From Balaenoptera acutorostrata (Eukaryota; Chordata; Mammalia; Artiodactyla; Balaenopteridae): a DNA stretch of 64,000 nucleotides. Made by a program: the position numbers and the translations under genes. The notes beneath the pieces are model-generated. The model did no database searches. It was not told the origin of the DNA and worked only from the letters and a program-made list of their open reading frames with translations. Below are positions 12,387-25,945 of this stretch, in pieces (position 1 is the stretch's first letter; every line of letters begins with the position of its first letter). The stretch lies in the NCBI RefSeq assembly GCF_949987535.1, contig NC_080067.1, positions 77,525,985 to 77,589,984 of the forward strand, in the 5' to 3' direction.

Positions 12387-13257
12387 ATGACACAGACAAA
12401 GGAGCAAGGTAAGAACCTACAAGACCAAATAAATGAAGATGAAATAGGCAACCTACCTGAAAAAGAAACCGCAGTAATGATAGTAAAGATGATCCAAAAT
12501 CTCAGAAATGGAATGGAGAAAATACAAGAAACATTTAACAAGGATCTAGAAGAACTAAAGAGCAAACAAACAGTGATGAACAACACAGTAACTGAAATGA
12601 AAAACACTCTAGAAGGAAGCAATAGCAGAATAACTGAGGCAGAAGAATGGATAAGTGAGCGGGAAGATAAAATGGTAGAGGTAACTGCCAGGGAGCAGAA
12701 TAAAGAAAAAAGAATGAAAAGAATTGAGGACAGTCTCAGAGACCTCTGGAACAACATTAAACACATGAACATTCAAATTATAGGGGTCCCAGAAGAAAAA
12801 GAGGAAAAGAAAGGGTCTGAGAAAATATTTGAAGAGATTATCATCGAAAACTTCCCTAACATGGGAAAGGAAATAATCAAGTCCAGGAAGTGCAGAGAGC
12901 ACCATACAGGATAAATCCAAAGAGAAATACACCAAGACACATATTAATCAAATTATCAAAATTAAACACAAAGAAAAAATATTAAAAGCAGTAAGGGAAA
13001 AACAACAAATAACATACAAGGGAATCCCCATAAGGTTAACAGCTGATCTTTCAGCAAAAACTCTGCAAGCCAGAAGGGAGTGGCAGGACATATTTAAAGT
13101 GATGAAAGGGAAAAACCTGCAACCAAGATTACTCTACCCAGCCAGGATCTCATTCAGATTCGATGGAGAAATTAAAACCTTTACAGACAAGCAAAAGCTA
13201 AGAGAATTCAGCACCACCAAACCAGCTCTACAACAAATGCTAAAGGAACTTCTCTAG
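12387..13257 (+). pseudogene. L1 ORF1 pseudogene (element B)
   Basis: In an active L1 this would encode the RNA-binding trimeric ORF1p. The likely original start is the ATG at 12,387, because the homology to the 33.6 kb copy begins there; the frame is also open further upstream through UTR sequence. The coiled-coil half and the start of the RRM ('IIGVPEEKEEKKG') are readable. Compared with the intact copy, four bases are missing near 12,875, and this frameshift ends the frame at 12,914. The remaining RNA-binding C-terminal sequence (12,915-13,257) is present but out of frame. Confidence 0.85.
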
Positions 13258-13315
13258 GCAGGAAACACAAGAGAAGGAAAAGACCTACAAAAACAAACCC
13301 AAAACAAATAAGAAA

Positions 13316-16300
13316 ATGGTAATAGGAACATATATATCGATAATTACCTTAAATGTAAATGGATTAAATGCTCTCACCAAAAGACACAGACTGGCTGAAT
13401 GGATACACAAACAAGACCCATATATACGCTGTCTAAAAGAGACCCACTTCAGACCTAGGGACACATACAGACTGAAAGTGAGGGGATGGAAAAAGATATT
13501 CCATGCAAATGGAAATCAAAAGAAAGCTGGAGTAGCAATTCTCATATCAGAAAAAATAGGCTTTAAAATAAAGACTTTTACAAGAGACAAAGAAGGACAC
13601 TACATAATGATCAAGGGATCAATCCAAGAAGAAGATATAACAATTGTAAATACTTATGCACCCAACATAGGAGCACCTCAATACATAAGGCAAATGCTAA
13701 CAGCTATAAAAGAGGAAATAAACAGTAACACACTAACAGTAGGGGACTTTAACACCCCACTTTCACCAACGGACAGGTCATCCAAAATGAAAATAAATAA
13801 GGAAACACAAGCTTTAAATGATACATTAAACAAGATGGACTTAATTGATATTTATAGGACATTCCAACAAAAAACAACAGAATACACTTTCTTCTCAAGT
13901 GCTCATGGAACATTCTCCAAGATAGACCATATCTCGTGTCACAAATCTAGCCTTGGTAAATTTAAGAAAATTGAAATCGTATCAAGTATCTTTTCTGACC
14001 AAAATGCTATGAGACTAGATATCAATTACAGGAAAACCCTGTAAAAAATACAAACACATGGAGGCTAAACAATACACTACTAAATAACCAAGAGATCACT
14101 GAAGAAATCAAAGAGGAAACCAAAAAATACCTAGAAACAAATGACAATGAAAACACAATGACCCAAAACCTATGGAATGTAGCAAAAGCAGTTCTAAGAG
14201 GGAAGTTTACAGCAATACAATCCTATCTCAAAAAACAAGAAAAATCTCAAATAAACAACCTAACCTTACACCTAAAGCAATTAGAGAAAGAAGAACAGAA
14301 AAAACCCAAAGTTAGCAGAAGGAAAGAAATCATAGAGATCAGATCAGAAATAAATGAAAAAGAAATGAAGGAAACAATAGCAAAGATCAATAAAACTAAA
14401 AGCTGGTTCTTTGAGAAGATAAACAAAATTGATAAACCATTAGCCAGACTCATCAAGAAAAAAAGGGACAAGACTCAAATCAACAGAATTAGAAACTAAA
14501 AAGGAAAAGTAACAACTGACACTGCAGAAATACAAAGGCTCATGAGAGATTACTACAAGCAACTATGCCAATGAAATGGACAACCTGGAAGAAATGGACA
14601 AATTCTTAGGAAAGCACAACCTTTCCATACTGAACCAGGAAGAAATAGAAAATATAAACAGACCAATCACAAGCACTGAAATTGAAACTGTGATTAAAAA
14701 TCTTCCAACAAACAAAAGCCCAGGACCAGATGGCTTCACAGGCGAATTCTATCAAACATTTAGAGAAGAGCTAACACCCATCCTTCTCAAACTCTTCCAA
14801 AATATAGCAGAGGGAGAAACACTCCCAAACTCGTTCTACAAGGCCACCATCACCCTGATACCAAAACCAGACAAAGATGTCACAAAAAAAGAAAACTACA
14901 GGCCAATATCTCTGATGAACACAGATGCAAAAATTCTCAACAAAATACTAGCAAACAGAATCCAACAGCACATTAAAAGGATCATACACCATGACTAAGT
15001 GGGGTTTATCCCAGAGATGCAAGGATTCTTCAATATACACAAATCCATCAATGGGAAACACCATATTAACAAACTGAAGAATAAAAACCATATGATCATC
15101 TCAATAGATGCAGAAAAAGTTTTTGACAAAATTCAACATCGAGTTATGATAAAAACCCACCAGAAAGTAGGCATAGAGGGAACTTACCTCAACAGAATAA
15201 AGGCCATATATGACAAACCCACAGCCAACATCATTCTCAATGGTGAAAAACTGAAACAATTTCCTCTAAGATCGGGAACAAGACAAGGTTGCCCACTCTC
15301 ACCACTACTATTCAACATAGTTTTGCTGAAGTTTTAACCACAGGAATCAGAGAAGAAAAAGAAATAAAAGGAATCCAAATCGGAAAAGAAGAAGTAAAAC
15401 TGTCATTGTTTGCAGATGACATGATACTATACATAGAGAATCCTAAAGATGCTACCAGAAAACTACTAGAGCTAATCAATGAATTTGGTAGAGTAGAAGG
15501 ATACAAAATTAATGCACAGAAATCTCTTGCATTCCTATACACTAATGATGAAATATCTGAAAGAGAAATTAAGGAAACACTCCCACTTACCATTACAACA
15601 AAAAGAATAAAATACCTAGGAATAAACCTACCTAAGGAGACAAAGACCTGTATGCAGAAAACCATAAGATGCTGATGAAAGAATTTAAAGATGATACAAA
15701 CAGATGGAGAGATATACCATGTTCTTGGATTGGAAGAATCAACATTGTGAAAATGACTCTACTACCCAAAGCAATCTACAGATTCAATGCAATCCCTATC
15801 AAAATACCAATGGCATTTTTCACAGAACTAGAACAAAAAATTTCACAATTTGTATGGAAACACAAAAGACCCCAAATAGCCAAAGCAATCTTGAGAAAGA
15901 AAAATGGAGCTGGAGGAATCAGGCTCCCTGACTTCAGACCATACTACAAAGGTACAGGAATCAAGACAGTATGATACTGGCACACAAACAGAAATATAGA
16001 TCAATGGAACAGGATAGAAACCCCAGAGATAAACCCATGCACCTATGGTCACCTTACCTTTGATAAAGGAGGCAAGAGTATACAATGGAGGAAAGACAGC
16101 CTCTTCAATAAGTGGTGCTGGGAAAACTGGACAGCTACATGTAAAAGAATGAAATTAGAACACTTCCTAATACCATACACAAAAATAAACTCAAAATGGA
16201 TTAAAGACCTAAATGTAAGGAGAGACACTATAAAACTCTTAGAGGAAAACATAGGCAAAACACTCTATGACATAAATCACAGCAAGATCCTTTGTGACCC

Positions 16301-17006
16301 ACCTCCTAGAGAAATGGAAATAAAAATAAAAATAAACAAATGGGACCTAATGGAACTTCAAAGCTTTTGCACAGCAAAGGAAACCATAAACAAGACGAAA
16401 AGACAACCCTCAGAATGGGAGAAAATATTTGCAAACGAAGCAACTGACAAAGGATTAATCTCCAAAATTTACAAGCAGCTCATGCAGCTCAGTATTAAAA
16501 AAAAAACAAACAACCCAATCCAAAAATGGGCAGAAGATCTAAACAGACATTTCTATATACAGATTACCAACAAACACATGAAAGGATGCTCAACATCACT
16601 AATTATTAGAGAAATGCAAATCAAAACTACAGTGAGGTATCACCTCCCACCAGTCAGAATAGCCATCATCAAAAAATCTACAGGGCTTCCCTGGTGGCGC
16701 AGTGGTTGAGAATCTGCCTGCTAATGCAGGGGACACGGGTTCGAGCCCTGGTCTGGGAAGATCCCACATGCCACGGAGCAGCTGGGCCCGTGAGCCACAA
16801 TTGCTGAGCCTGCGCGTCTGGAGCCTGTGCCCCGCGACGGGAGGGGCCGCGATAGAGAAAGGCCCGCGCACCGCGATGAAGAGCGGTCCCCGCACCGCGA
16901 TGAAGAGTGGCCCCCGCTTGCCGCAACTGGAGAAAGCCCTCGCACGAACCGAAGACCCAACACAGCCAAAAATAAATAAATAAATAAATAAATAAATAAG
17001 AAAATC

Positions 17007-17043
<37 letters not shown>

Positions 17044-17490
17044 ACAAACAATAAATGCTGGAGAGGGTGTGGAGAAAAGGGAACCCTCTTGCACTGTTGG
17101 TGGGAATGTAAATTGATACAGCCACTATGGAGAACAGTATGGAGGTTCCTTAAAAAACTAAAAATAGAACTACCATATGACCCAGCAATCCCACTACTGG
17201 GCATATACCCTGAAAAAATCATAATTCAAAAAGTGACATGTACCACAATGTTCACTGCAGCTCTATTTACAATACCCAGGACATGGAAGCAACCTAAGTG
17301 TCCATCGACAGATGAATGGATAGAGAAGATGTGGCACATATATACAATGGAATATTACTCAGCCATGAAACGAAACGAAATTGAGTTATCTGTAGTGAGG
17401 TGGACAGACCTAGAGTCTGTCATATAGAGTGAAGTAAGTCAGAAAGAGGAAAACAAATACCATATGCTAACACATATACATGGAATCTAA
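13316..17490 (+). pseudogene. L1 ORF2 pseudogene (element B)
   Basis: This is a relic of the L1 endonuclease/reverse transcriptase. The first 242 codons (endonuclease part, with NVNGLN, KETH and GDFNT motifs) are open. The frame is then lost near 14,040. Single-base nonsense changes relative to the intact copy are visible at 14,497 (GAA to TAA), 14,996 (CAA to TAA), 15,972 (TGG to TGA) and 17,425 (CAG to TAG). Further frameshifts occur near 14,530, 15,330 and 15,640. The FADD reverse-transcriptase motif is still readable near 15,411-15,422. A SINE at 16,683-17,034 splits the C-terminal part. The endonuclease motif reads KETH where the intact copy has QETH. Confidence 0.88.
16683..17034 (+). 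mobile_element. CHR-type SINE (copy C), young subfamily
   Basis: It starts 'gggcttccctggtggcgcag', has a B box 'ggttcgagcc', and ends in (AAAT)n, then 'aagaaaatcctt', then a long A run. The target-site duplication 'aaaaaatctaca' is exact (16,671-16,682 and 17,035-17,046). It inserted into ORF2 of L1 element B. It contains a doubled 'caccgcgatgaagagyggycc' block, and is almost identical to copy E at 27.6 kb. Confidence 0.95.
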
Positions 17491-17832
17491 AAAAAAAAAA
17501 TGGTTCTGATGAACCTAGGGGCAGGACAGGAATAACAACACAGATGTAGAGAATGGACTTGAGGACATGGGGAAGGGAAGGGTAAGCTGGGACGAAGTGA
17601 GAGAGTAACACTTACATATATACACTACCAAATGTGAAATAGATAGCTAGTGGGAAGCAGCTGCATAGCACAGGGAGATCAGTTAGAGGGGTGGGATAGA
17701 GAAGGTGGGAGGGAGATGCAGGAGGGAGGGGATATGGGGATATACGTATTCATATGGCTGGTTCACTTCGTTGTCCAGCGGAGACTGCCACAACATTGTA
17801 AAGCAATTATACTCCAATAAAGCTGTTAAAAA

Positions 17833-19280
17833 AAAAAAAGAAAATCCTCAAAACGATTCAGAAGAACCCCTCCCCCCAAGAAGCCTGATGAGTCTATCTG
17901 ATCCAGGTCTATTTACCCAGAAACAACGTCACTCCCTCTTCAGGTCTCACTGGACAATCAAAACAACCCCTCCAACTCCCACACAGCTTGTAAAATTTCC
18001 AATATTCAAATTAGCACAGACGCTGTGGGCTGAGAAAATATTCTGGGGAAATCACTAATCCTGAAGGAAGTGTCTATGATTCAGTTAAGGAAAAAAATCT
18101 GAAGTTCCCCCCTCATGTCAAATCACTCTCATCTTCACCAAGAAAATGGACTACATTAAAAAGAAGAGTTTTATATATTCCTGTATCTTAAACAATTCCT
18201 TCAGTTTCATTTTCTCAAATGCTGGGTATTTTATTTGGCTCACTTTACAGGCTGTACACATCAGAAGTCGTAGCAAGGAAGGTTTGGTGTCCCTTCTGGC
18301 TACCCTTCCACAGAGCAGCAACTGCTCCGCAAATGACCTCACTCCAGGTAAAGAAAAAGAAGAGAGAAGGGAAAAGGAAAGAAAAAAGGGGGGAAAGGAA
18401 TGAAAGGACGAGGAGTCCTGGAGTATTGAGAAGAAGGACTGTTCTGAGAAATATAGAATAAGCTGGGTTTTGGAAGGCTCATGGTCTCCGAACTTAGAAG
18501 ACTAAAGAATGGAAAAAGCAGCTTGGGTGGGGAATGTTCCATCATGATAATGTGACTAGTAGAACACGAAACTCTAAGCACACCTACACGTAACGGGGAG
18601 GAATAACAGCCTGGAAGGGACCTTCCCCAGAACCAGCACCGGGAGGAGAGACACACCTGAGCAGAAAGCCAGCCGCTGGTATCTTTGTTTGGGTCCTGCT
18701 TCCGGAGGAAAGCTGTGGTCTGGGGGAGTTTTTGATCTGTTTTTGTTTTCTCACTTTGATCTCTGAAGTCCCTTAATGACCACGGGTAATGAGGTCAATT
18801 GGTGCTAATTTATAAAAAGCAGCTTTCTGACTTTAGAGCTGTGGCACAAATGACTCTAGCCCTCCGCTCTGAGGTCGTGGAGTTACCGGGATGGGCTGAC
18901 CTGGTCGGAGAGGCAGGTCCACCCGCCCGCTGGATGCTGAGGGACACAGTGGGGACAGCGGCTTCACTATCTTCTTTCAGGGCCCTCCTGAATGTTGAAA
19001 ATGAGCCCTGAATCTTATTCCTCTCACAGGGGGCTCATATCCCTACTCTGCACCTGGATACCCACCTCTCCTTTCACAACAAGCCCAGAAGCCCCTCCAG
19101 CCCCTCTTCTCTCCTCTCCTCAGTCATTTTCACTCAGATCTGTAACCTCTTTATTTTCCTGTGAAGGCCTTCTCCTCCCTTAGCATCTGAAGACTTCAGA
19201 CTAGAGCTTTTCCAGCTCCACCATCCCTCTGACACCTGCCCTGAGGGCTAAACTGCCCCCTTACTTAAAAATTCCAAGCC
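17833..19280. other. Unique sequence with a purine-rich tract
   Basis: No gene is recognised. At 18,350-18,410 there is a nearly pure A/G tract (AAAGA/GGGAAA runs). The C/T-rich segment at 19,050-19,190 may be an unrecognised continuation of the L2 that follows. Confidence 0.35.
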
Positions 19281-20125
19281 ACTTCCCTCCTAAATGCCTG
19301 GACTGGCTTCTTCAGCTGCCTTCTGGTACACACTATGTTTGCCTGAACTTGAAAGCCACCGCAGAGCTGCTCCCCAGACTATGTCATCCTCCTCTTCAAA
19401 ACCTTCCAAAGCTGGCTCCTTGACCACATGCCACAAACAGAACTCCTCTTTGGGCTTTGATGTGCTCCATGGGGATCCTCAAATCCAGGCCACTCTCCAG
19501 GCCATCCCACAGAAGAATGCATGAAAAAGCACTTAAGTCACTAGTTGAAAATGCAAACCATGTTTCTCCCTTGCTGAAAACTCCATCAATGGTTACAAAT
19601 CCCACTGTCCCGAGGATAAAGTCCCCAGCTGTCAATCCTGCATGGCCCGGCCCCGCCCACCCCTCTAGCCCCGGTCTGCAGTGCCCTGGGCTCCAGCAAC
19701 ACTGGTTAGGCCTCCGTGTTTAGGGCACATCAAACACCTTCCATCCCCAAGGCCTCTATCTCCCCTATACTCTCAGGCTGTACCCCTCCTGCTCTGCTTT
19801 CTGGCCCAGCTAAATCCCACCCATCCGTCAGTCTCACCTTAAATGTCACCCTCTCAAGGAAGCCTTTCTAGCACCCCCCCCCACACACAAACCCCGAATC
19901 CCCACTAACACAGCACCTGCAGCTCCCCTCACTGCCCTTCTCACAACTGCAATTAATTAACCACCTGCTCAATTATCTGATTAATGTCTATCTGCACTGT
20001 GCGCTCCATGAGGACAGAGGTCACATCTGTTTTTCTAAACCCTGTACCCCTAGCACTTAGGGCAGGATTTGGCTCACAGCTGGAATTCAATAAATCTTTG
20101 CTGAATGAATGAGGGAATGAAGTCT
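19281..20125 (+). repeat. L2 LINE, long 3' segment
   Basis: The L2 order is clear: 'ctccatcaatggttacaaat', 'gaggataaagtccccagctg', 'catggcccggcccc', 'cctcaaggaagcctttctag' (as separate blocks), 'gcgctccatgaggacagagg', 'cctagcacttagggcagg' and the terminal 'caataaatctttgctgaatg'. This is the best preserved L2 in the window. It is non-coding. Confidence 0.8.
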
Positions 20126-21589
20126 GGTGACAGCTCCTCCATCTACCTGAGTCTGCTTACTGGCGATATTGGCTGAAGATTTGCTTCTGATTCCCCCAAA
20201 TTCCTCTACTGTGTTCCTTCTTTCGATATCTTCCCCACAGGCATTACCCCATCCAATTTTTTCGGGAAATTTCAAATTATCTATGTAGCACTGTGAGGAA
20301 CCATAAGAAGACAATCAATCAGAGAGGGAATCTCCCCCAATATCTTGACCTAATATTTACTGGTGTGACTTAACTCAAGAGCTGCGGCACATAGAAGGAG
20401 AAAGAAATGGGATTCCGCCTCTGGAAACTATTCCACTAAGCTTCTGAGATCGTAATTGCACTGCACCCAAACTGAGGTAGAATCCCAGCTGCCTGGAACT
20501 TTTCATTTGTAGCCAGAAGTGAATGATGCAGGCTGCAGTCTAGTGAACACACTCTTAATATTATGGGAAGACTTGAGGCTAAGGACATGCCTGGACATGA
20601 TTAACAAAGTTGTGTACTTGTAAATTAGATGAATGCCAGGAAATATTTAAAACTTCCCTATCTTACTAAACACTTCAAAGATACGTCCTTGTTTACTGTC
20701 AACCTTTTACCCCCCAATTAAAAAAAGAAAGGGCAAATTCTTTCTCTCTGACAAAGGCCCTACTAAAGAAATTCACTGTGATATTAAATGCATCCAAAGG
20801 AAGCGAGTTCAACTAACGCCTCAACTAGTTTCCTTGGCTCTAAATTTAGATGTAAGAATAAACCCCTGTCCTTAGGAAAGGTTTGATTCCAGAGATACCA
20901 CCTCTAGACAGGAAAAAAGTCTAAAGGACAGAATTAAATTAGCGTACCTCCCAAAGGTATAGTTAACAGAAATAGTCTCTAGCCAGCTAGCCACAAATGT
21001 AGGACTTCCCTTTACTCTCTGGGGAAGGAAATCCAGGAAGCGAGACTGAAACAATCCTCTGTGCTGGCTGGAGGAGACTGTGGGGCGGCAGGACCACAGG
21101 GACGTGCATTCTAGCAACAGCTATATCTGATCTGCAAACTTTCTACTGCGGTTTCCTCTCAATTCCTAAGCTGGGCAGGCAGTGAGGTAAGGTATGCTGG
21201 CCCCAGGGAACTCTCCAGAAATCCAGATTCCTGCAAAGGTCCCAGTGAGGTGAGCTCTGCCAGGCACTTTCCAGACTAAGGGCCAAAGATGCCTCCTGGG
21301 TGCACATGGTCTTTCCAACCTTCGACCCTCAGGAATCTGAGGCCCCGATCACCAGCCAGCACTGGGTGATCATACAGGCCTATCCAGCTCAAGGTTCAAC
21401 ATCCACACCTGCTTGCTCCCATTTCTATCCATAGTGCACTATCTCAGAACCACAGAATCTTGGGGTTGGAGGGTCAGAATTTCTTCCAATCATTTTACTC
21501 CATCAAGCGCTTACTCAAACATTTTGTGATTTAACTTGACGGAGACATCTCAGAGCCAGAAGGTGCAGCCTGCAAGAATAACATCAGAC
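20126..21589. other. Unique sequence
   Basis: No gene is recognised. At 21,445-21,505, 'aaccacagaatcttggggtt' followed by 'ggagggtcagaa' faintly resembles an old MIR3-type repeat. Confidence 0.3.
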
Positions 21590-21685
21590 TGGCCTGAGTT
21601 CAAGCTCTGCTCTAGCTCTCACCAGATGTGTGATCTTGAGTCACTTCATCTCCGAGCCTTACTTTCCTCACACAATAACAGTCAG
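21590..21685 (+). repeat. MIR fragment
   Basis: 'gcctgagttcaagctctgct', 'accagatgtgtgatcttgag', 'tcacttcatctccgagcctt' and 'actttcctcac' match the head and core of MIR on the plus strand. Confidence 0.7.
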
Positions 21686-21689
21686 CAAT

Positions 21690-21885
21690 AATTATGCTCA
21701 CATCCATTGAGCACTTACTATGTACTAGTCAGTGTGCTGAGTACTTTACACTGATTAGGTAATTCAAACCACCCGAGAACCTTATGAGTTGAGTACTATG
21801 TTATTCCCATTTTACGTAAGAAACCAAGATCTAAAACATATGTGACTTGCCCACTATGCTACACAGACAGAGGGGCAACCTCTAG
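21690..21885 (-). repeat. MIR fragment in opposite orientation
   Basis: 'attgagcacttactatgtac', 'tagtcagtgtgctgagtact', 'aaccttatgagttgagtact' and 'cccattttacgtaagaaacc' are the reverse complement of MIR. It abuts the plus-strand MIR on its left, giving an inverted pair. Confidence 0.75.
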
Positions 21886-24251
21886 TGATCCAAGCTTAAA
21901 AATTAAAAAATTAAATTAAACGAATATATACTGAGCAAAGACATCAGAGGCCACACACTGGAGACGAGACAGATTTCACAGATTTACTCCAGGCAACTAC
22001 TAAACAAAGAAAAGAACAAATAAATAGAAACAACAACCACTGGGGGAAAATATCAGAAACCAGAGTTGCTACAATAATGATAACATATTATCAAAATGTT
22101 AAGTTTTCAAAAAAAATCATGAGACACGCAAAGAAACAGAAAAGTGTGACCCATACTAAGGAAATATAGCAGTTAATAGAAACTATTTTTCAATGTACCC
22201 AGATGTTGGATTTAGCAGACAAAAAATTCAAAGCATATATTATAAATATGTCCAAAGAACTAAATGAAAACATGTTTAAAGAATTATAAGAAAGTATGAT
22301 AAGAATGAATCAACAAATAAAGATTTTTAATAAAGATTAAAAAATTTTTAAAAACCAAATGAAAATTCTGGAGTTAAAGAGTTCAATAACTGAAATGAAA
22401 AGGTACTAGAGGGGCTCAACATAAGATTCAAGATGGCAAAAGACAGAATCAGTGAACTTGGATATAAAGAAACTGAAATTTTCCAATCTGAAGAATAGAC
22501 AGAAAATATTATAGAAAAATGAACCAGAGCCTCAGGGACCTGTGGGACAACATCAAATATACCATATACATATAATGAGAGTCTCAGAAGGAGTGGGCAA
22601 GGGGAGATAGAAGAAAAACTATCTGTAGAAATAATGACTGAAAATTTCCTAAACTTGATGAAAAACATCAATCTACACACGCAAGAAGCTCAAAGAACAC
22701 CAAGAAGGATAAATACAAGGAATTCTATAACTAGACAAAGCATAATCAAACTCTTAAAAGACAAAGAGAAAGAGAAAATCTTGAAAGCAGTAAAAGAAAA
22801 ATATCTAGCAAAAGTGAAAACAAGATAAAGCATTGCCAGATAAATAACAACACAGAAACTCATCATTCAGACTAGCCATGTAAGTAAGAAATACTAAAAG
22901 TCCTTCAGGCTAAAAGGAAATTATGTCAGATGGTAATCTGAATCCACAGGAAGAAATGAAGAGCACCATATTAAAGATGTGTTAATATAAAATATACAAA
23001 ATTTTTTCTCATTTCTTTTCTTAACTTAAAAAACATAAAATTGTATGAAGAAAAATGATAACATTGTATTGTTGGAATTATAACATATATACATATAATT
23101 AATATGGCAATAGTAGCATAAAAGGAGGGAAAGAGAATGCAGCTTCACTGGAGAAAAGTCTGATTTTACAGGAATTAAGTTCCTATTAATCTGAAGTAGA
23201 TAGTGGTAAGTTAAGATGCACATTGTAAGCCCTAGAGCAACCACTAAGAAAATAACTCAAAAAATACAGTAAAAATATCAACAGAATTGAAATGCTACAC
23301 TAAAATATTTTTATTTAACATAAAAAGAAGGCAATCACAGAACACAGGTACAAAAAGACAGAAGACATACAGAAAACAAACAGCAAAATGGTAAACGTAA
23401 ACCCAACCACATCAATCAATTATATTGAATATGAATAGTATAAACATCCTAAACAAAGGCAGGAATTGCCAGAATGGATAAAAAGCAAGATCCAAACTAT
23501 GTGTTGTCAATAAATGACACACGTTAGATTCAAAGACACAAATTGGTTAAAAGTAAAATGGGATGAGCTATACCATGCAAACAATAACCATAAGAAAGCT
23601 GGAGTGGCCAAGTTAATAAGAGACAAAATAGACTTTAATGCAAGCATTATTATTAGAGATAAGGAGGAACATTCTAAAATGATAAAAGGGTCAATACATC
23701 AGGAAGATGTAACAATTATAACATGCATATGCACCTAAAAACAGATCCCCAAAATACATGAAGCAACAACTAACAGAACTGAAAGGAGAAATAGAGGATT
23801 CAACAACTATAGTTGGAAATTTAAATACTCCATTCTTGGTAACTGATAGAAAAACTACATAGAATATTAGCAAGAATATAGAAGCCTTGAACAATACAAT
23901 CAACCAACTTCACCTAATTGATATATATAGAACACTCCATCCAGTGATTGCAGAATATACAATGCACAGATTCAGCACACTGAAGTACACATGGAAGATT
24001 CCCTGGGATAGATTATATGTTAGTCCATAAAACAAGTCTTAATAAATTTAAAAGGTTTGAAATTCTATCAAGTATGTTCTCTGTTTATGAGTAGAAATCA
24101 ACAACAGAAAGAACCTGGGAAATCTCCAAATGTTTAGAAATTACACACTTCTAAATAACCCACTGGTCAAAAGAGAAATGACAAAAGAAATCAGAAAACA
24201 TTTTCAACTCAGTGAAAATGAAAACACAGCATGTCAAAATATGTGAGATAC

Positions 24252-24600
24252 TGGACTTCCCTGGTGGCGCAGTGGTTAAGAATCCACCTGCCAATGCAGG
24301 GGACATGGGTTCGAGCCCTGGTCCGGGAAGATTCCACATGCCACGGAGCAACTAAGCCCGTGCGCCACAACTACTGAGCCTGCACTCTACAGCCTGCGAG
24401 CCACAACTACTGAGCCCTCGCACCACAACTACTGAAGCCCGCACACCTAGAGCCTATGCTCCGCGACAAGAGAAGCCACCTCAATGAGAAGCCCGCGCAC
24501 CACAACGAAGAGTAGTCCCCGCTCACTGCAACTAGAGAAAGTCTGCATGCAGCAACAAAGACCCAAGCAGCCAAAATTAAATAACTTACTTAATTTTAAA
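24252..24600 (+). mobile_element. CHR-type SINE (copy D)
   Basis: It starts 'tggacttccctggtggcgca', has a B box 'ggttcgagcc', five 'cacaactactga'-type units and an A/T-rich tail without a clean A run. The target-site duplication 'atgtgagatac' is seen at 24,241-24,251 and 24,608-24,618. It inserted in the old L1. Confidence 0.92.
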
Positions 24601-25837
24601 AATATACATGTGAGATACAGCTAAAGCAATGCTTAGAGGAAAATGTATAGCTTTAAATGCCTGTATCAGAAAAGAAGGATCTCAATCAAATAATCTAATC
24701 TTCACCTTAAGAAACAAGAAACAGAAGAACAAACTAAAAACCAAAGCAATCAGAGGAAAGTAAATCAAAAAGAGTAGAGCAGAAATCAACTAAAGAGAAA
24801 ACAGGAAAACTCTAGAGAAAACAAGAAACAAAAAGTTGGTTCTTTCTAAAGATCAAAAAAATTGACAAATCCTTGACTAGACTGATGAGGGAGAGAGAAA
24901 AAATGAAAGAGAGAGAAAGGAGATAAATATTACAAAATGATGAATGAAAGAAGGGACACCATTACCAATCCTACAGAACAACTTTATGCCAACAAATTAG
25001 ACAGCTTAGATAAAACGGAAATCTATAGAAAGACATAAATCACCAAAACTGACTCAAGAAGAAATAGATGATATGAATAGGTCTATAATAAGAAACTTAT
25101 TTCACAACTTAAAATCTTCCCACAAAAAAAAAGCACAAGCCCAGATGATTTCACAGGTGAATCCTATTAAATATTTAAAGAAGAAATAGTACCAACCCTT
25201 TGCAAAATCTTTCAGGAATTAGGAGAAAGAGACACTTCCCAACTCATTCTATGAGACCAAAAACATCACAAGGGAAGAAAATTTTAATTCTTAACAAAAT
25301 ATTAGTAAACCCTACCTACCAACATATAAAAAAGATTATATAGGATAACCAAGTGGGGATTTACGCCAGGAATGCAAGGTTGGTGTAACATCCAAAATTA
25401 ATTAATGCAATACATCATATTGATAGAATAAAGGACAAAACCACTAATCATCTCAAAAGATAAGGTAAAAACTCTCAATAAACTGGGAAAATAAGGGAAT
25501 TTCTTCAACCTGATAAAGGGCATCTATCAGTTTTTTTAAAAACCTATAGGTAACCATAATACATAAATGGTGAGAGACTGAATGCTTTCCTCCTAGGATT
25601 GGGAACAGGGCAAGAATGCCTGCTTTTGCCACTTCTATACAATGCTGTACTGGAGGTTCTAGCTAGTGCAATAAGGCAAAAAGATAATATTAAAAATTTT
25701 AATCGTCATCATCATCTAATTAATTAAAGGCATCCAGATTGGAAAGGAAGAATTAAGACTGTCTTTATTCACAGATGACATTATCCTGCATGTTAAAAAT
25801 CCCAAGGAATCCACACAGAAAAACTACTAGAATTGAT

Positions 25838-25945
25838 CACCTCCCAGAGGTCCAACCTCCATATGCTACATTTGGGGATTAGAATTTCAACATATGAATT
25901 GTGGGCAGACATAAATATTCAGTCCATTGCACCTAAGAATCTACC
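25838..25945 (+). repeat. Fragment of the same ancient repeat as at 350-729
   Basis: 'cctcccagaggtccaacctc', 'catttggggattagaatttc', 'aacatatgaattgtgggcag' and 'attcagtccattgca' match the right end of the family seen at 350-729. It sits at the deletion junction inside the old L1. Confidence 0.5.

Larger units (their letters stand above)
12110..17832 (+). mobile_element. Near-full-length, inactivated L1 (element B)
   Basis: This L1 runs from a partial 5' UTR through ORF1 (12,387-13,257), ORF2 (13,316-17,490) and a 342-base 3' UTR ending in 'ccaataaagctgtt' and an A run at 17,828. It aligns base for base over long stretches with the intact L1 at 33.6 kb, but its 3' UTR belongs to a different lineage ('gggaagcagctgcatagcac', 'tgtaaagcaattatactcca'). 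Both frames are broken, and a SINE sits in ORF2. The left edge is uncertain, and no convincing target-site duplication was found. Confidence 0.9.

Noticed and set aside
12042..12914. 290-codon open frame that could look like a host coiled-coil protein
   Set aside because: Its body is the ORF1 of L1 element B; the part before 12,387 is UTR sequence read through, and the frame ends at an L1 frameshift.
16683..16760. Possible tRNA genes at SINE heads
   Set aside because: A B box is present, but the sequence lacks a foldable complete tRNA and is followed by the SINE body and tail.
16702..16983. Open frames on both strands inside SINE copies (also at 27,625 and 27,644)
   Set aside because: The same frames occur in each copy of a non-coding tRNA-derived SINE.
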